Source: DAOTUB01 sp034437455
GTDB taxonomy: Bacteria > Chloroflexota > Anaerolineae > B4-G1
NCBI GenBank assembly: GCA_034437455.1
Contig: DAOTUB010000342.1
Span: 1-7,518, forward strand
Direction: 5' to 3'
DNA: 7,518 nt
Shown: in pieces, positions 1-5,604 of the stretch
Position numbering within the stretch: the first letter of the stretch is position 1
Layout of the letters: each line of letters opens with the position of its first letter
Translations under genes and position numbers: made by a program
Notes under the pieces: generated by a model
Seen by the model: the letters and a program-made list of their open reading frames with translations, nothing else
Databases searched by the model: none
Told to the model about the DNA's origin: nothing

Positions 1-1649
1 AACAACCGCCCGCGGATGTTCTGGATAAAGTGGATCGGCGACCGTTCATGGTATCGCTCCGGCGCGGTCTCGGGGCTGCCTCCCATCATCTCTTCGCTGT
101 AGGGGCGCAGATCGGGGCGGGTGGTTTCATAGTCCACCACCAGGTCGGTCATGCCGCAGATGGGCGCGGCGGCGGCGATGACGTCCGGTGGATAGTGGGT
201 GATCAGGAACCAGGCACTGTATCCGCCATACGAGGTACCGGTCACGCCGACCCGGCCCGGATCGGCCAGCTCGGATCGGATCAGAGCCTCGGCCCCGGCA
301 GCGATATCCGCCTGCTCGCGCCCGCCCCAGCCGTCCTCCTTGATTGATTCGCGGAACTGGAGCCCAAAGCCGGTGCTGCCCCGGTAGTTCACGTCCAGGA
401 CGTTGAAACCCCGGGACACAAGGTACTGGACCTGCGCGTTAAAGTCATCCTCGCAATGCCAGGTAGGGCCGCCGTGGACGAGGAGGATCGCCCGGCGAGG
501 GTTGGGCTGCGCCCGGTACAGCCATCCCTGGATCTTGACGTCGTCCACCGAGCGCCAGCGGAAATCCTCGGTCGGTACGAGACGACTGGGTTCCAGGTCG
601 GTCTGCTCCCAGGTGCGGGTCAAGGAATGGACCTTCAAATTCTCGATGCGCACCAGTTCGCTCGGTGAGGTGGCCGAGTAGTGATGGGCGATCCAGGTTC
701 CGTCGGGGGCGCGGCCCAGGGGCCGTAGATTGCCCGGGAAACCAGGGAACCCGGTCTCTACACCGGTGGCGGGATCGATGAACGTGGGTAAACGACGTGC
801 CTCGCGCACTTCTTCCACCACGATCAGGCTATCTGGAGAGACCCGCGCCCCCTCGACGTTGCGGGTAGGGTCGTCCAGCAGCCAGCGCATCTTGCCGCTG
901 GGCCAGTGGTAGACGCCCAGGCTGTAGTGTTCCTGCGGGCGCCCGTCGCGGGATTCAGAAAGGACGAGCATCCGTTCTCCGTCGGGGAACCACTGGGCGG
1001 TCACTTTGATCGCGTCGCCAAAGTTGAGGATCTCGCGGTCCTCCCGCCCCTCGACGTCCACCAGGTAGATCTGCAATCCCGCCGGGTGGCGATCCTGGCG
1101 AGGATAGATCAGGTGCGTGGCGGTCTGGTTGAGCACAGGAGCGCTCCAGGCGGGCTTCTGGGGGCGGGCGATGACCGCTCGCTCCCCGGTTTCGAGATCG
1201 TGGCAATAGATCCAGGTCGGCTCGATCTCCCGCTCGGCGGCGAAATCGTAATTGGCTCCGTAGAAAAGCGTGCGTCCATCGGAGTGGAGGCTGCCGCCGC
1301 GGATAAAGTAGGGCGGGCGGTCTTTGGTGAGGGGCTGCATCTTTCCAGGATGGGCAAGTTCTACCCGGAAGAGCCGTATTCTCTCATCGCCATCGTGATC
1401 TTCGGCCACGATCACGGCCCGCGAGTCGAGCGTCCAACTGATGAACCGGGTCATCTCGGGGGTGTGGGTGAGCGACACGGGCGGCGCTGAACCGTCGGTG
1501 GGCGCGGCAAAGACGTCCAGGTTCTCGTGGATGTGGTACCATTCAAAGGCCACCCACCTACCATCGGGTGACAGGTAGGGTCGGAACACCTCGGGAAGGG
1601 ACAGAAATTGGTGCAGGAAAGGATCGGTGGGTTGTATCTGTTTTTTCAT
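1..1649 (-). CDS. S9 family (prolyl oligopeptidase-like) serine peptidase, 3' end cut by window
   Basis: The protein starts MKKQIQPTDPFLHQFLSL and reads open for 549 codons to the window edge. The first ~380 residues contain repeated strand motifs such as LSPDGRWVAFEW and SWTLDSRAVIVAEDHDGDERIRLF, typical of the beta-propeller that gates S9 peptidases. The alpha/beta-hydrolase domain follows, with the oxyanion-region HGGP at 392-395, NYRGSTGFG, and the nucleophile motif GTSYGGYS with catalytic Ser473. The family's Asp and His should lie in the ~100 residues beyond the window, since full-length members usually have 600-700 residues. There is no signal peptide, so it is probably a cytoplasmic oligopeptidase or acylaminoacyl-peptidase; the substrate cannot be read from sequence. 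The start is 7 bases after the stop of the GNAT gene, implying co-transcription. Its ribosome site is weak, which fits translational coupling. No frameshift was seen. Confidence 0.93.
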   Translation of the reverse strand, partial: MKKQIQPTDPFLHQFLSLPEVFRPYLSPDGRWVAFEWYHIHENLDVFAAPTDGSAPPVSLTHTPEMTRFISWTLDSRAVIVAEDHDGDERIRLFRVELAHPGKMQPLTKDRPPYFIRGGSLHSDGRTLFYGANYDFAAEREIEPTWIYCHDLETGERAVIARPQKPAWSAPVLNQTATHLIYPRQDRHPAGLQIYLVDVEGREDREILNFGDAIKVTAQWFPDGERMLVLSESRDGRPQEHYSLGVYHWPSGKMRWLLDDPTRNVEGARVSPDSLIVVEEVREARRLPTFIDPATGVETGFPGFPGNLRPLGRAPDGTWIAHHYSATSPSELVRIENLKVHSLTRTWEQTDLEPSRLVPTEDFRWRSVDDVKIQGWLYRAQPNPRRAILLVHGGPTWHCEDDFNAQVQYLVSRGFNVLDVNYRGSTGFGLQFRESIKEDGWGGREQADIAAGAEALIRSELADPGRVGVTGTSYGGYSAWFLITHYPPDVIAAAAPICGMTDLVVDYETTRPDLRPYSEEMMGGSPETAPERYHERSPIHFIQNIRGRL

Positions 1650-1656
1650 AAGCGGT

Positions 1657-2163
1657 TCAATCACATGATGGTTGCAAACTACGCTCCACGATCACGCGGC
1701 CCGTGTTCACAAAACCCCGCCGCCGATAAAACTCCAGCAAGCCGTGAGCGGCCTCTCCCTCAGGCGTCACTGTGACCAGCACCGTCGTACATCCCTGATC
1801 GCGGCACCAGTCACACGCGGCTTCAATCAGCCTCCTCGCCACGCCCTCTCCCCGCGCCTGAGGCAATACGTACAGGTCGTCCATCTCTGCTACGCGTCCG
1901 TACTCAACCCCCACCGATGTCGTCACCGTGGCTACCCCCAGGGCCTCTCCGCCGCGCCGGGCCCAAAAGACCGCGCTGCGCTCACTCGCCAACATTGTGG
2001 CTAATGAAGCGCGCATCTTTTCCGCAGGGGTGTCGAATCCTTCTTCAACAAAGAAACGCCGTAACAGATAAAAAGCTGTTTCCAGCGATTCAGTCCCTAC
2101 CTTCTCAATGCGGATCGACGTGTCCAGCGATCTCAACTGGTCAACGGGCGGCTGTTTAGCCAT
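1657..2163 (-). CDS. GNAT family N-acetyltransferase
   Basis: This 168-aa protein has the size and motifs of a single GNAT domain, which transfers an acetyl group from acetyl-CoA to an amine. Motif A runs over residues ~92-116 (AEMDDLYVLPQARGEGVARR), with the CoA pyrophosphate loop Q102-A-R-G105-E-G107. Motif B is LLEFYRRRGFVNTG at ~142-155. The acidic pair D95-D96 before the loop is common in aminoglycoside or polyamine acetyltransferase relatives, but the acceptor here is unknown. The ATG is preceded by GAGGGAG at a short spacing, which supports this start. It is the first gene of a two-gene unit with the S9 peptidase, 7 bases apart. A role for GNAT and peptidase in one pathway is possible but not shown. 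Confidence 0.9.
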   Translation of the reverse strand: MAKQPPVDQLRSLDTSIRIEKVGTESLETAFYLLRRFFVEEGFDTPAEKMRASLATMLASERSAVFWARRGGEALGVATVTTSVGVEYGRVAEMDDLYVLPQARGEGVARRLIEAACDWCRDQGCTTVLVTVTPEGEAAHGLLEFYRRRGFVNTGRVIVERSLQPSCD

Positions 2164-2194
2164 ATTCTCCCTCGTTCACTGGTCCTGGTGGACA

Positions 2195-2213
2195 GTCTCG
2201 TGGGTGGCGAGAC
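2195..2213 (-). other. Small hairpin in the GNAT leader
   Basis: GTCTCG and CGAGAC form a perfect 6-bp inverted repeat around a 7-nt loop, about 30 nt upstream of the GNAT start codon. It lies in the predicted 5' leader. It has no T-run and may simply be leader structure. Confidence 0.35.
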
Positions 2214-2309
2214 GCATGCAGGTAGTTCGATCATGACAGGCGATCGTAAATGTCTCTAGCGCGCGCATCGAGTATCGAGTATGCGTGATGGATGAGAAAT
2301 TACCGAGCT

Positions 2310-2337
2310 ATTCTATCACGATTTCGAATTATTCCAA
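2310..2337 (-). promoter_or_regulatory. Predicted sigma70-type promoter for the GNAT-peptidase unit
   Basis: On the minus strand TTGGAA (2337-2332) is followed after 16 nt by TAGAAT (2315-2310). Both are close to the -35 and -10 consensus, and the surrounding DNA is AT-rich compared with its neighbours. It would give a 5' leader of roughly 140 nt before the GNAT start. The remaining bases between the methyltransferase stop (2448) and the GNAT start (2163) hold no gene that I can support, and I see no strong terminator there. Confidence 0.55.
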
Positions 2338-2447
2338 GTTCTTATTTTCGTTTTTCGTAACCTGGCAAGGGCGCATTCGCCGTATGAGATGCCGACCGGC
2401 CTTGTGAAGATTTCTGGGACCTTTGCGAGGATCAGATGCGCGATGAA

Positions 2448-2987
2448 CTACGCAAGAACCTCTAATTTGGAGAAACCATAGGTGTGCTTGCCCTCTCTCA
2501 CCAGTTCGAACAACCGACCGCTCGTGATCCCGGCCATAATATCATCCTCGCTCATATGATGATCGTTAAAGGATAGCGTGCCATTCTCCTTCAACACGCG
2601 ATGAAATTCCGCCAGGATGGCCTGTGGCCTGCTCAACCCGTGAAAGACATCATACAGTAGAACAACATCCACGCTGTTGTCTGGCAGTTCAGTCCTGCAA
2701 TCGGAGCAGATGGTCTCGACGTTTGTCAGATTTCGCTTCCTGGCAAGATTCTGAACGCACCGGAGTGCCAGTGGCTGGATATCCAGCGCGTACACCTTCC
2801 CCGATTCGCCCACCAGTTCCGCGGCGCCGGGGACGTAGCCGCCAGGACCACATCCATAATCGAGCACCCGGAACCCCGGTTTGATCCCTACCTCTTCCAG
2901 AATTTGCTCGCGTGGTAGGATAAAATCGCGCACCTTGAAGAACAACGTCATCCCGTTAAACATCAGATTGGCCATCGGGCTATCCAT
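2448..2987 (-). CDS. Class I SAM-dependent methyltransferase (Methyltransf_11/25 type)
   Basis: This 179-aa protein starts MDSPMANLMFNGMT. Motif I of Rossmann-fold methyltransferases is clear (VLDYGCGPGG, residues 41-50). Asp69 in KVYALDIQ is placed to bind the SAM ribose. Later motifs include ICSDCRTELPDNSVDVVLLYDVFHGL (~93-118) and the typical EFHRVLKENGTLSF segment (~127-140). It lacks a recognisable substrate-binding extension and is near the minimum length for the fold, so the methyl acceptor is unknown. I chose this ATG because AAGGAGGAA lies 6 nt before it; an in-frame ATG 19 codons upstream would begin inside a perfect hairpin and has no ribosome site. It is the last gene of a unit with two small membrane proteins, though a terminator-like hairpin lies just before it. 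Confidence 0.9.
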   Translation of the reverse strand: MDSPMANLMFNGMTLFFKVRDFILPREQILEEVGIKPGFRVLDYGCGPGGYVPGAAELVGESGKVYALDIQPLALRCVQNLARKRNLTNVETICSDCRTELPDNSVDVVLLYDVFHGLSRPQAILAEFHRVLKENGTLSFNDHHMSEDDIMAGITSGRLFELVREGKHTYGFSKLEVLA

Positions 2988-3002
2988 AATGAGTTCCTCC
3001 TT

Positions 3003-3044
3003 AAAAACGATGGGGACGGACACATACACTTTGTCCGTCCCCAT
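3003..3044 (-). terminator. Perfect 13-bp hairpin with T-run: terminator, attenuator or REP-like element
   Basis: Arms 3010-3022 and 3032-3044 are exact reverse complements (ATGGGGACGGACA / TGTCCGTCCCCAT) around a 9-nt loop. On the minus strand the stem is followed by CG and five Ts (3007-3003), the form of an intrinsic terminator. The T-run directly abuts the AAGGAGG ribosome site of the methyltransferase. It could stop transcripts of the upstream 148-aa gene, or act as an attenuator that lets a fraction through. The core GGGGACGGACA / TGTCCGTCCCC resembles a dispersed REP/RAYT-type repeat that I recall from several phyla; that is from memory and unverified. Confidence 0.7.
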
Positions 3045-3055
3045 GTTGCGATCGG

Positions 3056-3502
3056 CTACTGCTCCGCCTCAGCGTCGCCAGTCTCCACGTCTCTCTCAGA
3101 CGGCTTTTCCCAGTCCCAGTACCAGGGCGGCACAGGCCCGTGATGCCGATGCGAGCGTCTGGCCCAATGTCTGCTCCAGGGTCCACCCATCAGCCACGGC
3201 CCGCCGACTATCCCCCAGGCAAAGAACCGCAAGATCTTGCCAATGATGCAGAACAGCAGCACCAGCAACCCGAGCTTGAATACCAGTCCCGTGCACATAG
3301 CAAAGGCAAAGGGACGTCCTATATCGCCCGAGCCGCGAGGCAGATGGGGCCACAGCGCTCCCCCCTCGCCTTCGGGGAGCAGTTGGCCCGTCCCGTAGCC
3401 CTGCGACCATCCCAGGTAATAGATCGCCAGGCCACCGGCTATCAACAGGCCCACGAAAAACAACCCCGCCAACACTCTCCACAGAATCCACTTTTTAGAC
3501 AC
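3056..3502 (-). CDS. Small two-pass membrane protein with Trp/His-rich tail
   Basis: This is a 148-aa protein with a GTG start. Residues ~8-30 (WRVLAGLFFVGLLIAGGLAIYYL) and ~73-95 (VFKLGLLVLLFCIIGKILRFF) are good membrane segments. The 40-residue loop between them is Gly/Pro-rich. The tail (96-148) is unusual: GGPWLMGGPW, then an Arg/His cluster RHWARRSHRHH, then PPWYWDWEKP and an acidic end. I do not recognise a named family. The GTG is preceded by AGGAGG at 5 nt, which outranks longer in-frame starts, and those would overlap the upstream 44-aa gene. It begins 17 bases after that gene's stop, so the two are almost certainly co-translated. The His/Trp tail could bind metal or a partner; that is a guess. 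Confidence 0.8.
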   Translation of the reverse strand: MSKKWILWRVLAGLFFVGLLIAGGLAIYYLGWSQGYGTGQLLPEGEGGALWPHLPRGSGDIGRPFAFAMCTGLVFKLGLLVLLFCIIGKILRFFAWGIVGGPWLMGGPWSRHWARRSHRHHGPVPPWYWDWEKPSERDVETGDAEAEQ

Positions 3503-3519
3503 GTTTACCTCCTCGTTTC

Positions 3520-3654
3520 TTAAAATATAGGCGATGGCGGAACCCAGAGACAGGCCCAAATTCCAGTCACCAGGACGAATAAGATGATCCCTACGATCAA
3601 CCGAACGATTCCACGCGTGCTTGCCATTCCCGGCGTCCATCTCATTTCCTGCAT
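3520..3654 (-). CDS. 44-aa single-pass membrane peptide
   Basis: The product starts MQEMRWTPGMASTRG and continues into one hydrophobic segment, IVRLIVGIILFVLVTGIWACLW (~16-37), ending PPSPIF. The ATG is preceded by GGAGGT at a spacing of 7 nt, a strong ribosome site and the main evidence that this short frame is real. An in-frame ATG further upstream (at 3705) would start inside the shared promoter element. It is the first gene of a unit with the 148-aa membrane protein, and the ribosome site of that gene begins only 5-6 nt after this stop. No family is recognised; it may be a small subunit or regulator of its neighbour. Confidence 0.65.
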   Translation of the reverse strand: MQEMRWTPGMASTRGIVRLIVGIILFVLVTGIWACLWVPPSPIF

Positions 3655-3695
3655 CGTCGCACCTCCGAATGCCGCCTCGCTTTCTCTGACTAAAA

Positions 3696-3744
3696 TATGC
3701 CACAAACCTGTGTAGAAATTATGAAGAGATGTGGGAGATGTGGT
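3696..3744 (-). promoter_or_regulatory. Shared 49-nt promoter/operator element, copy A
   Basis: This stretch matches 7191-7239 at 39 of 49 positions without a gap, including a perfect 15-mer at its distal end (minus strand ACCACATCTCCCACA). It lies 41 nt upstream of the 44-aa gene. On the minus strand the order is ACCACATCTCCCACA, 4 nt, TTCATA, then a CAC-N6-GTG dyad, then GGCATA with an AT-rich stretch that could be the -10 region. No good -35 is present at normal spacing, which suggests an activator-dependent promoter or an alternative sigma factor. In copy A the 15-mer contains CCACATCT-like direct repeats 9 nt apart. Confidence 0.6.
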
Positions 3745-3753
3745 GAAATTTCG

Positions 3754-3776
3754 AGGTTACCGCCCGTAACCTTTTT
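3754..3776 (+). other. GGTTAC-N5-GTAACC palindrome followed by T-run
   Basis: AGGTTAC (3754-3760) and GTAACCT (3766-3772) are perfect arms around CGCCC, followed by a run of Ts to 3776. It could be a weak intrinsic terminator on the plus strand or a repressor operator. A third GTAACC (3808-3813) overlaps the likely -35 of the plus operon, which favours an operator. Confidence 0.4.
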
Positions 3777-3811
3777 CCACCTTCCGTTAGGGAACTGCAA
3801 CGAAACTGTAA

Positions 3812-3840
3812 CCGACATCTCGGTAAAATTCGGCTACACT
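3812..3840 (+). promoter_or_regulatory. Possible sigma70-type promoter of the enzyme-kinase operon
   Basis: CCGACA (3812-3817) and TACACT (3835-3840) are separated by 17 nt and each match 4 of 6 consensus bases. The predicted start near 3847 gives a leader of about 75 nt. That leader contains TGTGG-AGA-CCACA (3872-3884), a perfect 5-bp inverted repeat. No T-box, riboswitch or leader peptide is evident. Confidence 0.4.
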
Positions 3841-3923
3841 ATATCACATGGTATTGGCTCCCACTGCAACGTGTGGAGACCACATCAAGTGCATTGCGCT
3901 TGTAAATGGAGGAACGAGTTACG

Positions 3924-5600
3924 ATGAAAACCCAACCTGCTTTCCCTCTCCTGGAGTGTATTCGCTGCGGTTACAGGGAATCGTTTGGGCAACCCCTGGA
4001 GCAGTGCCCCCAGTGCGGCGGAGATTGGCTGGACGTGATTTACGACTATGAGACCATCGCTCAGGACTGGCCGGGGGCTTTGCGCGATCGTCCCAGCAGT
4101 ATGTGGCGCTACCGGGAATTGTTGCCTCTGCACGACGATGCAAACCGGGTCACGATGGGCGAGGGCGGCACCTCGCTTCTGCGCGCTGTCAATCTGGGGA
4201 TGATGCTCGGTTGCTCCCACATCTACGTCAAAGACGAGCGGCAAGGGCCTACCGGTTCGTTCAAGGATCGGCAGGCGTCCCTTTCCATCTCTGTGATGAA
4301 GGAACTGGGCGTCACCGAGTCGGTCGTCGCCTCCACCGGCAACGTCGCCATCGCCTACTCCGCCTACTCCGCCCTGGCCGGAATCAAACTCTGGGCCTTT
4401 CTCACCAGTCTGGTCCCTTCAGAAAAGATGCGGGAGGTCGCTATCTATGGCAGCGACGTCGTCAAGGTGACCGGCACGTATGACCAGACCAAGCAGGTGG
4501 CGGCAGAGTTTGCCAAGCGGCAGGGAGTCTATTTGGATCGGGGCATTCGTTCCATCGCCGCACGCGAGAGTATGAAGACGGTCGCCTTTGAGGCTGCCGA
4601 GCAGCTTCCCGAGTTTTTCGAACCTGGTCCCACGCCCTGGCGCGCGCCCGATTGGTATTTTCAGGCTGTCAGCGGAGGGATGGGGCCGGTGGGGGTTTGG
4701 AAGGGGTATAAGGAACTGGTGCGAATGGGATTGGTGGAAAAGATGCCCAAGCTAGCCTGCATCCAGGCCGAAGGGTGCGCCCCGATGGTCTGGTCATTCC
4801 AGAAGGGCTTGGAACAGGCCGAGCCTGTCCTCAACCCACGCACCCGCATCATCACCATCGCCACAGGCAGCCCGGGACCTGCTTACACCTTTCTCTCCCG
4901 CGTCATTCGGGAGCACGGGGGAGCGTTCGAAGCGGTCAGTGACGAGGAAGCCTTCCGCGCCATGCACGTGATGGCGAAACTGGACGGAATTTCGATGGAA
5001 CCGGCCGCCGCGCTGGCCTTTGCCGGGTTGTTCAAACTGATCAGCAGCGGCGTGGTCAAGCGGGATGAGGTCGTCGTCGTCAACTGTTCTGGCCACACCT
5101 TCCCGGTGGAAAAACATCTGCTGGGGGAGGATTGGGCGCGTACCGTGGAGGCGCCCACGGGGGTCCCGACGACGGAGGAGGGACTGCTGGGATCGCTGGA
5201 AAACCTGGACCGCAGCGTGCGCCGCATCGCCATCCTGGAGGATAATCCCGATGCCGCCCGCCTGCTCCGACGCATTCTCCAGGCCCGCGGAGACTATCAG
5301 ATTTTTGAAGCCCCAAATGGCCGCGTCGGTCTGGAGATAATCCGTCGCGAGCGACCGGACGTGATCCTCCTGGACCTGATGATGCCCGAAGTAGATGGCT
5401 TCGAGGTGCTCGAGACCCTGGAAGCCGACGAACAACTGCGCGGAATCCCCGTCATCGTAGTCACCGCCAAGGCGCTGACGGCCAGCGAGAAGAATCGCCT
5501 CAGCGGTCAGATCCAGATGCTCCTCGAGAAAGGGACGTTTACCGACGATGAACTTCTGCACGAAGTGCTGGATGCGCTGGAAAGGTTAGGGGAAGGTTAG
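3924..5600 (+). CDS. Threonine synthase-like PLP enzyme fused to a C-terminal response-regulator receiver domain
   Basis: This 558-aa protein has three parts. Residues 1-35 form a zinc ribbon (C12-x2-C15, C28-x2-C31), as in archaeal-type threonine synthases. Residues ~55-405 are a fold-type II PLP enzyme: GPTGSFKDR with the Schiff-base Lys114, the cofactor-ring loop VVASTGN (~134-140), and the phosphate-binding SGGMGPVG (250-257). Threonine synthase converts O-phosphohomoserine to threonine, but here SFKDR is followed by QAS rather than the usual Gly, and the C-terminal motif is VNCSGHTFPVEKHLL rather than TGHGLKD, so the substrate is uncertain. After a linker, residues ~433-550 are a full receiver domain: acidic E439/D440, phospho-acceptor Asp484 in ILLDLMMPEVDGFE, Thr514 and Lys536. 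The frame is unbroken across the junction. The start follows GGAGGA at 3908-3913; an ATG at 3906 has no ribosome site. A kinase gene follows after 4 bases. Confidence 0.92.
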   Translation: MKTQPAFPLLECIRCGYRESFGQPLEQCPQCGGDWLDVIYDYETIAQDWPGALRDRPSSMWRYRELLPLHDDANRVTMGEGGTSLLRAVNLGMMLGCSHIYVKDERQGPTGSFKDRQASLSISVMKELGVTESVVASTGNVAIAYSAYSALAGIKLWAFLTSLVPSEKMREVAIYGSDVVKVTGTYDQTKQVAAEFAKRQGVYLDRGIRSIAARESMKTVAFEAAEQLPEFFEPGPTPWRAPDWYFQAVSGGMGPVGVWKGYKELVRMGLVEKMPKLACIQAEGCAPMVWSFQKGLEQAEPVLNPRTRIITIATGSPGPAYTFLSRVIREHGGAFEAVSDEEAFRAMHVMAKLDGISMEPAAALAFAGLFKLISSGVVKRDEVVVVNCSGHTFPVEKHLLGEDWARTVEAPTGVPTTEEGLLGSLENLDRSVRRIAILEDNPDAARLLRRILQARGDYQIFEAPNGRVGLEIIRRERPDVILLDLMMPEVDGFEVLETLEADEQLRGIPVIVVTAKALTASEKNRLSGQIQMLLEKGTFTDDELLHEVLDALERLGEG

Positions 5601-5604
5601 GGGA

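Noticed and set aside
30..1490. Several plus-strand frames of up to 194 codons
   Set aside because: They lie opposite the continuous S9 peptidase frame, lack ribosome sites and encode low-complexity GC-rich shadow peptides.
2988..3044. Longer methyltransferase start (19 extra codons, MGTDKVYVSVPIV...)
   Set aside because: The extra codons are the hairpin sequence itself, and there is no ribosome site. The ATG at 2987 has AAGGAGG at ideal spacing.
3503..3703. Longer start of the 148-aa membrane protein (67 extra codons)
   Set aside because: It would overlap the 44-aa gene in another frame and run into the promoter element. The GTG at 3502 has a strong AGGAGG site.
3841..3923. T-box or riboswitch controlling the threonine synthase-like gene
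   Set aside because: There is no T-box sequence, no specifier-like structure and no terminator in the short leader.
3697..3927. Plus-strand mini-protein with CGRCG motif, similar to one near 7192-7347
   Set aside because: The similarity comes from the shared 49-nt DNA element. Codon changes are mostly non-silent, similarity stops at the element's end, and there is no ribosome site.
5174..5219. Internal start giving a separate receiver protein (purine-rich GGAGGAGGGA, GTG codon 432)
   Set aside because: The purine patch is nearly 40 nt from the GTG, too far for a normal ribosome site. The fusion is better supported.
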